From NCBI RefSeq assembly GCF_008365295.1, contig NZ_CP043505.1:2914001-2978000 (forward strand): a stretch of 64,000 bases of DNA, written 5' to 3'. Source of the DNA: Agromyces intestinalis. Its GTDB lineage: Bacteria; Actinomycetota; Actinomycetes; Actinomycetales; Microbacteriaceae. A program made the position numbers and the translations under genes. The notes below the pieces were generated by a model that saw only the letters and a list, made by a program, of their open reading frames with translations, was not told the origin of the DNA and ran no database searches. This document shows positions 17,966-27,755 of the stretch, piece by piece (position 1 is the stretch's first letter; each line of letters begins with the position of its first letter).

Positions 17966-20133
17966 CGGCGGATCCCCGGGCGGACCCGATGCGCGGTCTG
18001 CTGCATCAGTGTGTTCTGCAGGTCGTCGAGCGGATGCCCCGCCGCATCGCTCGAGTGGCGCACCCAGGTGCCGTCGCTGTCGAGGTGCCAGGAACTCGTG
18101 CGCTCGTCCATCGCGAGGTCGAAGAACCCCTCGACCTCGCGCAGGTGATCGGGGTCGGTGAGCCGCACCAGCGCCTCGACCCGGCGATCGAGGTTGCGGT
18201 GCATCATGTCGGCCGAGCCGATGTAGACCTGCGGCTCGCCGCCGCCGGCGAACGAGAAGATCCGGGAGTGCTCGAGGTACCGCCCGAGGATCGACCGCAC
18301 CCGGATGTTCTCGCTGAGACCCTCGATACCGGGCCGCAGGCTGCAGATGCCTCGCACCCACACCTCGACCGGCACGCCGGCGTTCGACGCCCGGTACAGC
18401 GCGTCGATGATGGCCTCGTCGACCATCGAGTTCACCTTGATGCGGATGCGGGCGGGCTTGCCCTCGCGCGCGTTCTGCGCCTCCTGCGCGATGAGCTTGA
18501 GCAGCCCCTTGCGCAGGTGCAGCGGTGCGACCAGCAGCCGCTTGAACTTCTTCTCGATCGCGTACCCGCTCAGCTCGTTGAAGAGGCGCGTGAGGTCTTT
18601 GCCGACCTGGTCGTCGGCCGTGAGCAGGCCCAGGTCTTCGTAGATGCGGCTCGTCTTCGGGTTGTAGTTGCCGGTGCCGATGTGGCTGTAGTGCCGCAGC
18701 CGGCCCTGCTCCTGCCGGATCACGAGCGCGAGCTTGCAGTGCGTCTTCAGCCCGACCAGCCCGTACACGACGTGAACGCCCGCCTTCTCGAGCTTGCGCG
18801 CCCACGTGATGTTCGCCGCCTCGTCGAACCTGGCCTTGATCTCGACGAGCGCGAGCACCTGCTTGCCCGACTCGGCGGCGTCGATGAGCGCCTCGACGAT
18901 GGGGCTGTCGCCCGACGTGCGGTACAGCGTCTGCTTGATCGCCAGCACGTGCGGATCGGCGGCGGCCTGTTCGAGGAACGCCTGCACGCTCGTCGCGAAT
19001 GACTCGTAGGGGTGGTGCAGCAGCACGTCCTTGCGGGCCACGGCGGCGAAGATGTCGGCCTGCTGGTTCGGCTCGCCGGGCAGCAGCTGGGCGTTGGTCG
19101 TCGGCACCTGGGTCGGGTAGTGCAGTTCGGGCCGGTCGATCCGCGACAGGTCGAACAGCCCGCCGAGGTCGAGCGGCGCGGGCAGCCGGAACACCTCTTG
19201 ATCGGAGATGTCGAGCTCGCGCACGAGCAGTTCGAGGGTCACATCGTCCATGTCGTCGGAGACTTCGAGCCGGATGGGCGGACCGAACCTGCGTCGCAGC
19301 AGCTCCTTCTCGAGCGCCTTGATGAGGTTCTCGGTCTCGTCCTCCTCGATCTCGACGTCTTCATTCCGCGTGACCCGGAACACGTGGTGATCGAGCACCT
19401 CCATGCCGGGGAAGAGGTCGCCGAGGTGGTTCGAGATGAGCTCTTCCAGCGCGATGTAGCGGGCGTCGTCGACCGTCTCGTCGGCGCTGACCTGCACGAA
19501 CCGAGGCAGCATCTGCGGCACCTTCACTCGGGCGAACTCGACCCGGCCGGTGCGGCTGTTGCGCACCCGCACCGAGAGATTGAGCGACAGGCCCGAGATG
19601 TAGGGGAACGGATGCGCCGGGTCGACCGCGAGCGGCATCAGCACCGGGAAGATCTGGCTCGCGAAGAACTCGGCGAGGTGCGTGCGCTCGGCCGCGCCCA
19701 GCTCGTCCCACGAGACGACGCGGATGCCGGCCTCGGCGAGGGCGGGCTTCACGAGCTCTTGGTAGACGCGGGCGTGACGCTCCTGCAGCTCGTGCGCGGC
19801 GCGCGAGATATCGCTGAGCACGTCGGCGGGTGCGCGGCCGACGTTCGTCGGCACCGCGAGGCCCGTGACGATGCGGCGCTTCAGCCCGGCGACCCGCACC
19901 ATGAAGAATTCGTCGAGATTCGACGCGAAGATCGCGAGGAAGTTGGCGCGCTCGAGCACGGGCTGGCGCGGGTCCTCGGCGAGCTCGAGCACGCGCTGGT
20001 TGAACGCGAGCCAGCTCAGCTCGCGGTCGAGGTAGCGCTCGGCGGGCAGTTCGGGCGCGCCCTCGACGTCGAACGGTTCGAAGTCGTCGTCGAAGTCGCT
20101 CGAGGTGCGGTCGGCGTCGAGGGTGTCGGTCAT
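17962..20133 (-). CDS. ppk: polyphosphate kinase 1
   Basis: PPK1 reversibly transfers the ATP gamma-phosphate onto inorganic polyphosphate. The protein is 723 residues. [19 protein letters not shown] near residue 35 opens the N domain. The autophosphorylated histidine sits in [10 protein letters not shown] near residue 464, followed by [13 protein letters not shown] second conserved histidine lies in the phospholipase-D-like C-terminal half. The ATG at 20133 fits the family N-terminus; the in-frame start further up adds an unrelated tail. It is co-transcribed with the Nudix/phosphatase gene. Confidence 0.97.
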   Translation of the reverse strand: MTDTLDADRTSSDFDDDFEPFDVEGAPELPAERYLDRELSWLAFNQRVLELAEDPRQPVLERANFLAIFASNLDEFFMVRVAGLKRRIVTGLAVPTNVGRAPADVLSDISRAAHELQERHARVYQELVKPALAEAGIRVVSWDELGAAERTHLAEFFASQIFPVLMPLAVDPAHPFPYISGLSLNLSVRVRNSRTGRVEFARVKVPQMLPRFVQVSADETVDDARYIALEELISNHLGDLFPGMEVLDHHVFRVTRNEDVEIEEDETENLIKALEKELLRRRFGPPIRLEVSDDMDDVTLELLVRELDISDQEVFRLPAPLDLGGLFDLSRIDRPELHYPTQVPTTNAQLLPGEPNQQADIFAAVARKDVLLHHPYESFATSVQAFLEQAAADPHVLAIKQTLYRTSGDSPIVEALIDAAESGKQVLALVEIKARFDEAANITWARKLEKAGVHVVYGLVGLKTHCKLALVIRQEQGRLRHYSHIGTGNYNPKTSRIYEDLGLLTADDQVGKDLTRLFNELSGYAIEKKFKRLLVAPLHLRKGLLKLIAQEAQNAREGKPARIRIKVNSMVDEAIIDALYRASNAGVPVEVWVRGICSLRPGIEGLSENIRVRSILGRYLEHSRIFSFAGGGEPQVYIGSADMMHRNLDRRVEALVRLTDPDHLREVEGFFDLAMDERTSSWHLDSDGTWVRHSSDAAGHPLDDLQNTLMQQTAHRVRPGIRR

Positions 20134-20254
20134 CCCCACATCATGCCACCGGGGTGCGACGGCGCGATGGCCGATTCGCAACGGGCACGGCACGTGCGGA
20201 TGTCGCGTGGGGCGGCCGGACGGGCGGTTCGAGAGGCGGCGATCGGGTGTCGCG

Positions 20255-20944
20255 TCAGCCCGGTGCGGTGACCGTCGGCTGCTCGTCCTCCTCGTGCACG
20301 TTGAACCGGTAGCCGACGTTGCGCACGGTGCCGATCAGGCTCTCGAGGTCGCCGAGCTTGGCGCGCAGCCGCCGCACGTGCACGTCGACGGTGCGGGTCC
20401 CGCCGAAGTAGTCGTACCCCCACACCTCGCTGAGCAACTGCTCGCGCGTGAACACGCGCGACGGGTGGGCGGCGAGGAACCGCAGCAGCTCGAACTCCTT
20501 GTACGTGAGGTCGAGGGGCTTGCCGTGCACCTTCGCCGAGTAGCTGGCCTCGTCGATGACGACGCCAGAGGTCTGGATGCGCTCGCTCGGCCGGTTCGAC
20601 TGGGCGCGCCCGATCGCGAGCCGGATGCGCGCGTCGACCTCGGCGGGGCCCGCCGTCTCGAGCACGACGTCGTCGACGCCCCAGTCGGCCGTGACGGCGG
20701 TGAGCCCGCCCTCGGTGACGATGAGCAGCAGCGGCGAGGAGAGGCCGGTGGTACCGAGGATCTGCGAGAGCGCCTTCGCGCCGGCGAGGTTGGTGCGCGC
20801 GTCGAGCATGACGAGGTCGGCCTCGGGAGCGCGCACGAGCTGGTCGGGCGATGCGGGAATGATCCGCACGCGATGGGTCAAGAGAGACAGAGCCGGGAGG
20901 ACGTCTTCGTCGGCCGCCGGCGACAGGATCAGCAGCTGCGCCAC
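20255..20944 (-). CDS. glnR: GlnR-type orphan OmpR-family regulator
   Basis: The 229-residue protein has an atypical receiver (residues 1-115) and a winged-helix DNA-binding domain (about 130-220, [23 protein letters not shown]). The receiver segments [10 protein letters not shown] and [35 protein letters not shown] are close to actinobacterial GlnR, the nitrogen regulator that acts without a partner kinase. The start is the GTG at 20944, because GGAGG sits 6 bases before it; the upstream in-frame GTG directly abuts GGAGG. Targets in this organism are unverified. Confidence 0.85.
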   Translation of the reverse strand: MAQLLILSPAADEDVLPALSLLTHRVRIIPASPDQLVRAPEADLVMLDARTNLAGAKALSQILGTTGLSSPLLLIVTEGGLTAVTADWGVDDVVLETAGPAEVDARIRLAIGRAQSNRPSERIQTSGVVIDEASYSAKVHGKPLDLTYKEFELLRFLAAHPSRVFTREQLLSEVWGYDYFGGTRTVDVHVRRLRAKLGDLESLIGTVRNVGYRFNVHEEDEQPTVTAPG

Positions 20945-21017
20945 GCACACCCTCCAGTAGTAAGGTGCCGACCATACTACGGGACGCGTGCTCTCGCGCG
21001 TCGGAAACGGACGTGAC

Positions 21018-21323
21018 ATGACGCAGCAGCGTGCGCATGCGGGTTGGTCGGGCATCGTGCTGGTCTGGGCGATCGCGGTGGCCGGGTCGGTCGTCGTGCT
21101 CGCATTGGCGGCCGGCGGAGCCGGGTTCGATGCGGCGGATGACGCGTGGCCGACGGTGTACACGGCCCTCGGCGTGGTGTTCGCCGCGGCCGTACTGGTC
21201 ACCCTGGTCGTGCAGCTCGCCACGCGCCGACCCGAGGGCTTCGTGAGCCGGGCGAGTGCGTCGGTCGGGGGAGCGGCGGCGGTCGTCGGCGTCGCGGCGC
21301 TCGCGGCCATCCCCTTCGCCTGA
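21018..21323 (+). CDS. small three-helix membrane protein
   Basis: This is a 101-residue protein with three predicted membrane helices: residues about 9-30 ([20 protein letters not shown]), about 44-66 and about 82-101. It has no recognisable domain. The start is the ATG at 21018; a longer in-frame extension adds [10 protein letters not shown], which looks like upstream leader. It is divergent from glnR and lies 22 bases before a 38-residue membrane microprotein. The function is unknown. Confidence 0.65.
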   Translation: MTQQRAHAGWSGIVLVWAIAVAGSVVVLALAAGGAGFDAADDAWPTVYTALGVVFAAAVLVTLVVQLATRRPEGFVSRASASVGGAAAVVGVAALAAIPFA

Positions 21324-21345
21324 CGACTCGGCGTAGACTCGAAGC

Positions 21346-21462
21346 ATGTCCGATCTCCTCGCCCTCGAACTCCTCTTCATCGGCCTGCTCGGTCTCGCGA
21401 GCCTGGCCATCGCGTGGATCAGCGGCGTCGTGGTCTACAAGCTCTTCAAGGGCCAGCGCTAG
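21346..21462 (+). CDS. 38-residue single-helix membrane microprotein
   Basis: The ATG at 21346 opens 38 codons, beginning [13 protein letters not shown] and ending [11 protein letters not shown]. One membrane helix spans about residues 8-30 and a basic tail follows. TAGACT (21334-21339) ends 6 bases before the ATG, a leaderless promoter. It precedes the nitrobindin-like gene by 7 bases, so they share a transcript. The combination of promoter, helix and charged end supports a real gene despite its size. The role is unknown. Confidence 0.65.
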   Translation: MSDLLALELLFIGLLGLASLAIAWISGVVVYKLFKGQR

Positions 21463-21469
21463 GCGCACC

Positions 21470-22078
21470 GTGATCGAGCTTCCCGTCGATCTTCCGGCCG
21501 AGCTCGTCCCGCTCTCGTGGCTCATCGGAGTCTGGGAGGGGTCGGGCGTCATCGACTACAAGATCGGCGACGAGTCGGTCACGCACGAGTTCGGGCAGCG
21601 GGTGAGCTTCAGCCACGACGGGCTGCCGCACCTCAACTACACGTCGTACACGTGGCTGTTCCCCGACGATGAGGGCGGCGATCCCACGCCGCTGGCCACC
21701 GAGACCGGCTACTGGCGTCTGGCCAGGCCGCTCGGCGAAGGCGACGCAGGCCCGGCGCTGCTGCCCGCGGTCGGCGACCATCCGTACCCCGACGCCGAGT
21801 CGGTCGAGCAGTTGCGCAACGACGCGGGCGGCTTCGACCTCGAGGTCTCGATCGTGCACCCGGGCGGGGTGAGCGAGCTCTACCTCGGTCAGGTCAAGGG
21901 CCCCCGCATCGACCTGGCGACCGACGCGGTCATGCGCACCGCCGGCGCGAAGGACTACGCCGCCGCCACCCGCCTCTACGGTCTCGTCGAAGGGCACCTG
22001 CTCTGGGCGTGGGACATCGCGGCCCTCGGGCAAGACCTGCGCACCCACGCGTCGGCCCGACTGGCGAAGGTCGACTGA
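21470..22078 (+). CDS. FABP/nitrobindin-like heme-binding protein
   Basis: This is a 202-residue beta-barrel protein of the actinobacterial FABP-like (nitrobindin/THAP4-C) family. The family GxWxGxG motif appears as IGVWEGSG near residues 18-25. The C-terminal region holds VEGHLLWAWDIAALGQ, where nitrobindins carry the heme-ligand histidine region. Relatives such as Mtb Rv2717c bind ferric heme and detoxify or isomerise reactive nitrogen species. The GTG at 21470 is the start. Its stop overlaps the YgfZ-like start as TGATG. Confidence 0.87.
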   Translation: MIELPVDLPAELVPLSWLIGVWEGSGVIDYKIGDESVTHEFGQRVSFSHDGLPHLNYTSYTWLFPDDEGGDPTPLATETGYWRLARPLGEGDAGPALLPAVGDHPYPDAESVEQLRNDAGGFDLEVSIVHPGGVSELYLGQVKGPRIDLATDAVMRTAGAKDYAAATRLYGLVEGHLLWAWDIAALGQDLRTHASARLAKVD

Positions 22079-23217
22079 TGGCCGCCTCGCCGTTCCTCGG
22101 GCTCGCCGGAGCCGTCGCCGCCGACGGCGTCGACGAGGGCGTGCCCGCGCACTACGGCAACCCGCTCGTCGAGCAGCGTCGTCTCGAGGCGGGCGACGCC
22201 GTGGTCGACCTGTCGAACCGGGGAGTCGTCACGGTCACGGGGCCCGACCGACTGAGCTGGTTGCACTCGATGGCCAGTCAGGCGCTCGACCGGCTCGCCC
22301 CGGGCGAGGGCGTCGAGACCCTGCTGCTCGACGCCAACGGGCGCATCGAGCACGCCGCGCACGTCGTCGACGACGGCGAGACCACCTGGCTCGTGGCCGA
22401 GGGCTCCGAGGCATCCGGTCTGGCCGCCTTCCTCGACCGGATGCGCTTCATGCTGCGCGTCGAGGTCGCCGACCGCTCGGCCGACTTCGGCGTCCTCGCC
22501 GCCGCGACCGCCGACGCGCTCGATCGCGCGACCGGTTCGGATGCCTCCCTCAGCGCCGCACCCGACTGGGTCGACCCGTGGGCAGACCCGCGCGGCCACC
22601 GCTACGCGGCGGAGCATCCCGACTGGCGCTGGGTCGAGCGCATCGTGCCGCTCGACCGACTCGGCGAGGCGGCCCGCGCGGTCGCGTCGGGCCGCGTGCA
22701 TGCCGCCGGCTCGCTGGCCGCCGAGGCGCTGCGCATCGCGGCCTGGCGTCCGCGGTTCGCGACCGAGGTCGACGAGCGGTCGATCCCGCACGAGCTCGAT
22801 TGGCTGCAGAGCGCCGTCGACCTCGGCAAGGGGTGCTACCGCGGCCAGGAGACGGTGGCGAAGGTGCTGAACCTCGGCCGCCCGCCGCGCCGCCTGGTGC
22901 TGCTGCACCTCGACGGCAGCGACACCGTGCTGCCGGTCGCGGGCGAGCCGGTCGTCGCGCTGAAGGTGCGCCCAGAGCCCGAGCCGGGCGCCGAGCCCGA
23001 GCGCCGCACGGTCGGGGCGATCACCTCGAGCGCGATGCACCACGAGCTCGGCCCGATCGCGCTCGCCGTGATCAAGCGCGCGGTGCCGGCCGGCATCCCG
23101 CTCATCGTCGAGAGCCACGGCATCGACGTCGCCGCCGGCCAGCAAGAGGTGGTCCCCGCCGACGCGGGCCCCGAGGTCGACATCCCCCGGTTGCCGCGCC
23201 TCGGCGTGCGCCACTAG
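22078..23217 (+). CDS. YgfZ/GcvT-like folate-binding protein
   Basis: This is a 379-residue tetrahydrofolate-binding protein of the GcvT fold. The YgfZ signature KGCYRGQE lies near residue 258. YgfZ proteins support assembly or repair of certain Fe-S cluster enzymes. The N-terminal half has the GcvT-type segment VVDLSNRGVVTVTGPDRLSWLHSM near residue 40. It is translationally coupled to the nitrobindin-like gene. Its 3' end overlaps the convergent methyltransferase by four bases. Confidence 0.9.
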   Translation: MAASPFLGLAGAVAADGVDEGVPAHYGNPLVEQRRLEAGDAVVDLSNRGVVTVTGPDRLSWLHSMASQALDRLAPGEGVETLLLDANGRIEHAAHVVDDGETTWLVAEGSEASGLAAFLDRMRFMLRVEVADRSADFGVLAAATADALDRATGSDASLSAAPDWVDPWADPRGHRYAAEHPDWRWVERIVPLDRLGEAARAVASGRVHAAGSLAAEALRIAAWRPRFATEVDERSIPHELDWLQSAVDLGKGCYRGQETVAKVLNLGRPPRRLVLLHLDGSDTVLPVAGEPVVALKVRPEPEPGAEPERRTVGAITSSAMHHELGPIALAVIKRAVPAGIPLIVESHGIDVAAGQQEVVPADAGPEVDIPRLPRLGVRH

Positions 23218-24026
23218 GTCGCGGGCGCGACCGCCGACCACGGCACCGTGAGCTCGCCGAGCCGCCACCTGCGGGTGCCTCCGGTCACGGGCCATCCGCC
23301 GCCCTGCAGCGTGCGCACCGCGGCGATCCAGCGCTGCGACGGCCCGTAGACCGACAGCGCCGCGTGCACCGCCCACGCCCGATCGAGCGCGACGAGCAGG
23401 TCGTGGATGCGCTCGCCGGGCACGTTGCGGTGGATGAGCGCCTTCGGCAGGCGCTCGGCGACGATCGAGGGCGCGGCCAGGTCGGTCAGGCGCAGGCCGA
23501 TGGTGAAGGTCGAGGGGCCGGATGCCTCGAGCCCCACCCAGCTCGCGATGCGACCGAGCTCGTCGCAGGTGCCCTCCACGAGCAGGCCCGCGGGTGCGAG
23601 GCGTTCGGTCATGCGCGACCACGCGGATGCCACGTCGGCCTCGTCGTACTGGCGCAGCACGTTGAACGCGCGGATCACGCACGGCCGGCGGCCGCCCGGC
23701 GTCGGCACCTCGAACCCGCCGACCTCGAACGACACGGCGAGGTCGCCCGCGAACGGCGTGCGGCCCTCGCGCACGTCGGCCAGCTGCGCCCGGGCGGTGC
23801 GCACCCGGCCGGGGTCGATCTCGAGGCCGAGCACCTCGACGTCGGCGCGTGCGCGTCGCAGGCGGGTCGCGAGCTCGAGCGCGGTGACCCCGCTCGCGCC
23901 GTAGCCGAGGTCGACCACGAGCGGGTCGTCGGCGCGGCGCAGGGCGGGCGAGTCGGCGATCCAGCGGTCGATGCGGCGCAGGCGGTTCGTGTTCGTCGTC
24001 CCGCGCGTGATGGATCCGACCGGCAT
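23214..24026 (-). CDS. class I SAM-dependent methyltransferase-like protein
   Basis: This is a 270-residue Rossmann-fold protein. The SAM-binding motif I is [17 protein letters not shown] near residue 37, followed by an acidic residue in EVLGLEIDP near 67. It has no recognised substrate domain. The start used is the ATG at 24026; a further 12 codons upstream would overlap the gpmA start. It is divergent from gpmA, with only 34 bases between them. The substrate is unknown. Confidence 0.72.
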   Translation of the reverse strand: MPVGSITRGTTNTNRLRRIDRWIADSPALRRADDPLVVDLGYGASGVTALELATRLRRARADVEVLGLEIDPGRVRTARAQLADVREGRTPFAGDLAVSFEVGGFEVPTPGGRRPCVIRAFNVLRQYDEADVASAWSRMTERLAPAGLLVEGTCDELGRIASWVGLEASGPSTFTIGLRLTDLAAPSIVAERLPKALIHRNVPGERIHDLLVALDRAWAVHAALSVYGPSQRWIAAVRTLQGGGWPVTGGTRRWRLGELTVPWSAVAPAT

Positions 24027-24060
24027 GCCCTCCAGTGTCGCAGGCCGTAGGCTGGGAACC

Positions 24061-24810
24061 ATGCCTCACACCCTCATCCTGCTGCGCCACGGCGAGAGCG
24101 ACTGGAACCAGAAGAACCTCTTCACCGGCTGGGTCGATGTCCGGCTGAGCGAGAAGGGGCGCACCGAGGCCGCTCGTGCGGGCGTGCTGCTGGCCGAGCA
24201 GGGCGTGATGCCCGACGTGCTGCACACCTCGGTGCTGACCCGTGCCATCCAGACCGCGAACCTCGCCCTCGAGGCCGCCGACCTGCTGTGGATCCCGGTC
24301 CGCCGCTCGTGGCGCCTGAACGAGCGCCACTACGGCGCGCTGCAGGGCCTCGACAAGGCGGAGACGCAGCAGAAGTACGGCAACGAGCAGTTCATGCTCT
24401 GGCGCCGGTCGTTCGACGTGCCGCCGCCGCCGCTCGACGACGATGCCGAGTGGTCGCAGGTGGGCGACCCGCGCTACACCGACCTCACCGACGACCAGAT
24501 GCCGCGCACCGAGTGCCTGAAGGATGTCATCGCCCGCATGCTGCCGTACTGGCAGAGCGACATCATCCCCGACCTCGCCGCCGGCAAGACGGTGCTCGTC
24601 ACGGCCCATGGCAACTCGCTGCGCGCGCTCGTCAAGCACCTCGACGGCATCGGCGACGACGACATCGCCGAGCTCAACATCCCCACCGGCATCCCGCTCG
24701 TGTACGAGCTGGGCGACGACTTCATGCCGCTCGGTCCGGGCCGCTACCTCGACCCCGAGGCCGCCGCCGCGGGCGCGGCCGCGGTCGCCGCGCAGGGCGA
24801 CAAGAAGTAA
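24061..24810 (+). CDS. gpmA: 2,3-bisphosphoglycerate-dependent phosphoglycerate mutase
   Basis: This glycolytic enzyme interconverts 3- and 2-phosphoglycerate. It is 249 residues. The phosphohistidine motif LRHGESDWN lies at residues 7-15, ERHYGALQG near 88 and the second catalytic histidine in [10 protein letters not shown] near 184. TAGGCT (24048-24053) ends 7 bases before the ATG, so the message looks leaderless. The gene ends at a perfect 17-pair terminator. Confidence 0.97.
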   Translation: MPHTLILLRHGESDWNQKNLFTGWVDVRLSEKGRTEAARAGVLLAEQGVMPDVLHTSVLTRAIQTANLALEAADLLWIPVRRSWRLNERHYGALQGLDKAETQQKYGNEQFMLWRRSFDVPPPPLDDDAEWSQVGDPRYTDLTDDQMPRTECLKDVIARMLPYWQSDIIPDLAAGKTVLVTAHGNSLRALVKHLDGIGDDDIAELNIPTGIPLVYELGDDFMPLGPGRYLDPEAAAAGAAAVAAQGDKK

Positions 24811-24820
24811 CCCGCAGACG

Positions 24821-24859
24821 CGAACGGGCCGGTCGGAGCGAATCCGACCGGCCCGTTCG
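24821..24859. terminator. bidirectional terminator between gpmA and phoU
   Basis: CGAACGGGCCGGTCGGA (24821-24837) and its exact complement (24843-24859) form a 17-pair stem with a 5-base loop. It lies between two convergent genes and can end both transcripts. It lacks a strong T-run, as is common in actinobacteria. Confidence 0.88.
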
Positions 24860-24905
24860 CGTACTCGCTGGGAATGCAGCGCGACTGGCGTGCCCGGGAG
24901 CGCAC

Positions 24906-25559
24906 TCAGGCGTCGTCGGGCGCCCAGTCGCCGGTGGCGAGGTAGAGCACCTTCTTCGCGATCGACACGGCATGGTCGGCGAAGCGCTCGTGGTAGCGGC
25001 TCGCGAGCGTGGCGTCGACGGTGTCGCTCGCCTCGCCCTTCCAGGTCTCGCCGAGCACCTTGTCGAACACCTGCAGGTGCAGCGCGTCGACCTTGTCGTC
25101 CTCGTCGCGGATGTACTCGGCGAGCTTCACATCCTCGGTGGTGAGCAGCTCGACGAGCCGCTGCGCGATCTCGACGTCCAGTCGGCCCATCTCGGCGAAC
25201 GTGCCGCGCAGGGACTTCGGCACCACCTTGTCAGGGAACCGGTAGCGAGCGAGCTGCGCGATGTGCCGCGCGATGTCGCCCATGCGTTCGAGCGAGGCGC
25301 TGATCCGCAGCGCGCTCACCACGATGCGCAGGTCGCGCGCGACCGGCTGCTGACGCGCGAGGATCGTGATCGCCAGCTCGTCGAGCGTGATCGTCGCGTG
25401 ATCGATGCGGGGGTCGTCGGCGATGACCTCCTCGGCGAGCGTCACGTCGGACTCGTTGAAGGCGCGGGTGGCCTTGTCGATCGACTCGGCGACCAGGCCG
25501 GCGATCTCGACGAGCCGATCCTGCACCTCCCGCATCTCCTGCTGGAACACCTCGCGCAT
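24906..25559 (-). CDS. phoU: phosphate signalling protein PhoU
   Basis: PhoU is a negative regulator of phosphate signalling that couples PstSCAB to the sensor kinase. The protein is 217 residues of two repeated three-helix bundles, with the metal-binding type motifs E-x-x-x-D in SLERMGDIARHIAQLA near residue 88 and ASRYHERFADHAVSIAKKV near 190. It is divergent from senX3-regX3, the same arrangement as in mycobacteria and streptomycetes. PHO-box-like repeats lie in the shared gap. Confidence 0.96.
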   Translation of the reverse strand: MREVFQQEMREVQDRLVEIAGLVAESIDKATRAFNESDVTLAEEVIADDPRIDHATITLDELAITILARQQPVARDLRIVVSALRISASLERMGDIARHIAQLARYRFPDKVVPKSLRGTFAEMGRLDVEIAQRLVELLTTEDVKLAEYIRDEDDKVDALHLQVFDKVLGETWKGEASDTVDATLASRYHERFADHAVSIAKKVLYLATGDWAPDDA

Positions 25560-25675
25560 ATGGTCATCCTCTGTCTCTGGGGGCGTGCGCTGACACTCGG
25601 GGAAATGGCCGCTCGTCGCGCGCGGGCATGCGGGCGCGAACGGATCCCCGATCCGGCGACATCCTCCCCGCGCTG

Positions 25676-25704
25676 AGTGAACGGCAGGTGCCGCGCGGCT
25701 GAAC
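25676..25704. promoter_or_regulatory. degenerate PHO-box repeats between phoU and senX3
   Basis: Three 7-base units at an 11-base period resemble GGTGAAC: AGTGAAC (25676), GGTGCCG (25687) and GCTGAAC (25698). The outer two match six of seven bases. The position between phoU and senX3 suits autoregulation by RegX3, but the middle unit is poor. Confidence 0.45.
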
Positions 25705-25776
25705 TCTTCCTAACGTAGCGCCGCAAGTGGCGGGCGGCGGCGTTCGGGGCCTCGCGCGCTGGCTATCGTTGGGGGC

Positions 25777-27063
25777 ATGGACTCGACCGGTGTGGTCGTG
25801 GCCGCGCTGGCCTTCGGCGCGTTCCTCGGCGCCGCCTTCATGATCGTGCTGCACATGGCCGAACGCCGCGGCAACCAGGCGGCGCGTGTCGTCGCACCGA
25901 CCATCCCCGAGGGCGTCGAGCAGATGCTCGAGGTGCTCGACTCGGCCGGCCTGGTCGTCGATCCCTCGAACAACGTGCTGCGCGCATCGCCGGGCGCCGC
26001 CGCGCTCGGCCTGGTGCGCGAGCGCGCGCTGGTGCATCACGAGCTGCTCGAGATCGTCGCCGCCGTGCGGCGCACGGGCGATCCCGTCGCCGACGAGGTG
26101 CTGGTCGCGCGCGGGCCGTTCGGCGAGCCGACACTGCGGCTGCGCGTTCGCGCCGCCCGGCTCGGCACCCGGTTCGTGCTGCTGCTGGCCGAGGATCGCA
26201 CCGAGGCGCATCGCCTCGACGAGGTGCGCCGCGATTTCGTGGCGAACATCAGCCACGAGCTGAAGACCCCGATCGCGTCGGTGAGCCTGCTCGCCGAGGC
26301 GATCGACACCGCCGCCGACGAGCCCGATCGGGTGCGCCGGTTCGCCAACCGCCTCGAGATCGAATCCGACCGGCTCGCGCGCATCACGAACGAGGTGATC
26401 GAGCTCTCGCGCCTGCAGGCCGGCGACGCGCTGCGCCCCGATGAGCTCGTCGACATCGACGAGGCCGTGCGGGTCGCGGTCGACCAGAGCCGCGTGGTGG
26501 CGCTCTCGCGCGAGATCGAGGTCGCCGTGCGCGCGAAGACCCACGCGCGGGTCTGGGGCGATCGACAGTTGCTCGTCGTCGCGATCCACAATCTCGTCGC
26601 CAACGCGATCGCCTACTCGAACGACGGCGGCAGGGTGGGCGTCGGGGTCCGGGTCGACGACGGCGTCGTCTCGATCGCGGTCACCGACCAGGGCATCGGC
26701 ATCGCCGAGGCCGATCTCGACCGGGTCTTCGAGCGGTTCTACCGCGTCGACCAGGCGCGCTCGCGCGGCACCGGCGGCTCGGGCCTCGGCCTCAGCATCG
26801 TGAAGCACACCGTGCAGAACCTGGGCGGCGACGTGCGCGTGTGGTCGACTCCGGGCCGCGGCTCGACGTTCACGATCCGACTGCCGCTCGCCGAGGAGCC
26901 GACGACGGCGACGGATGCCTCGGCCGACGGCGAGCCCGGGGCATCCGAGAAGCCCGGGGCCAGCGCGAAGCGCGCGAAGCCCGAGGCATCCGCTCCCGGC
27001 CAGTCCGATCCGACCCGCGCCGCCGTCCCGGCCGCCGTCACCCATCGAGGAGAACCCGAGTGA
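25777..27063 (+). CDS. senX3: sensor histidine kinase SenX3
   Basis: This is the phosphate-responsive kinase of the SenX3-RegX3 system, 428 residues. One N-terminal membrane helix (about 5-25) precedes a PAS-like domain (about 45-145), the phospho-acceptor histidine in FVANISHELKTP near 163, and the ATPase domain with N box AIHNLVANAIAYSNDGG near 270 and G boxes DQGIGIAEAD and GGSGLGL. The tail after about 375 is low-complexity and carries three GGATGCC/GGCATCC words. TATCGT (25764-25769) ends 7 bases before the ATG. Its stop overlaps regX3 as GTGA. Confidence 0.95.
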   Translation: MDSTGVVVAALAFGAFLGAAFMIVLHMAERRGNQAARVVAPTIPEGVEQMLEVLDSAGLVVDPSNNVLRASPGAAALGLVRERALVHHELLEIVAAVRRTGDPVADEVLVARGPFGEPTLRLRVRAARLGTRFVLLLAEDRTEAHRLDEVRRDFVANISHELKTPIASVSLLAEAIDTAADEPDRVRRFANRLEIESDRLARITNEVIELSRLQAGDALRPDELVDIDEAVRVAVDQSRVVALSREIEVAVRAKTHARVWGDRQLLVVAIHNLVANAIAYSNDGGRVGVGVRVDDGVVSIAVTDQGIGIAEADLDRVFERFYRVDQARSRGTGGSGLGLSIVKHTVQNLGGDVRVWSTPGRGSTFTIRLPLAEEPTTATDASADGEPGASEKPGASAKRAKPEASAPGQSDPTRAAVPAAVTHRGEPE

Positions 27064-27740
27064 CCCGCATCCTGCTCGTCGAGGACGAGATCGCCCTCAG
27101 CGAACCGCTGACCTTCCTGCTCGAGCGAGAGGGCTACGAGGTCGAGGTCGCCGACGACGGCCGCGCCGCGGTCGAGGCCTTCGACCGCGCCGGCGCCGAC
27201 CTCGTGCTGCTCGACCTGATGCTGCCCGGCCTGCCGGGCACCGAGGTGTGCCGCGAGCTCCGGCAGCGCTCGACGGTGCCGATCATCATGCTGACCGCGA
27301 AGGACAGCGAGATCGACATCGTGGTGGGCCTCGAGCTGGGCGCCGACGACTACGTCACCAAGCCGTACTCCACGCGTGAGCTGCTCGCCCGCATCCGAGC
27401 CGTCCTGCGCCGACGCGGCGAGATCCTCGACGTCGACGACGCGGTGCTCGAGGGCGGGCGGGTGCGCATGGACGTCGATCGGCACACGGTCGAGGTCGAC
27501 GGATCGCCGGTGCCGATGCCGCTGAAGGAGTTCGAGCTGCTCGAGCTGCTGATGCGCAACCCCGGGCGCGTGCTCACGCGCGGGCAGCTCATCGACCGGG
27601 TCTGGGGCTCCGACTACTTCGGCGACACCAAGACGCTCGACGTGCACATCAAGCGCATCCGCTCGAAGATCGAGATCACCCCGTCCGAGCCGGTGCAGCT
27701 CGTGACGGTGCGCGGGCTCGGCTACCGCTTCGAGGGCTGA
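27060..27740 (+). CDS. regX3: response regulator RegX3
   Basis: This OmpR-family regulator is phosphorylated by SenX3 and binds PHO boxes under phosphate limitation. It is 226 residues. The receiver has the acidic pair in LLVEDE, the phospho-acceptor Asp in LLDLMLPG near residue 52 and Lys in YVTKPYS near 101. The winged-helix domain spans about 130-226. The GTG start overlaps the senX3 stop. A PHO box stands before pstS in this window. Confidence 0.95.
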   Translation: MTRILLVEDEIALSEPLTFLLEREGYEVEVADDGRAAVEAFDRAGADLVLLDLMLPGLPGTEVCRELRQRSTVPIIMLTAKDSEIDIVVGLELGADDYVTKPYSTRELLARIRAVLRRRGEILDVDDAVLEGGRVRMDVDRHTVEVDGSPVPMPLKEFELLELLMRNPGRVLTRGQLIDRVWGSDYFGDTKTLDVHIKRIRSKIEITPSEPVQLVTVRGLGYRFEG

Positions 27741-27755
27741 GCCCGGGTCAGCGGG

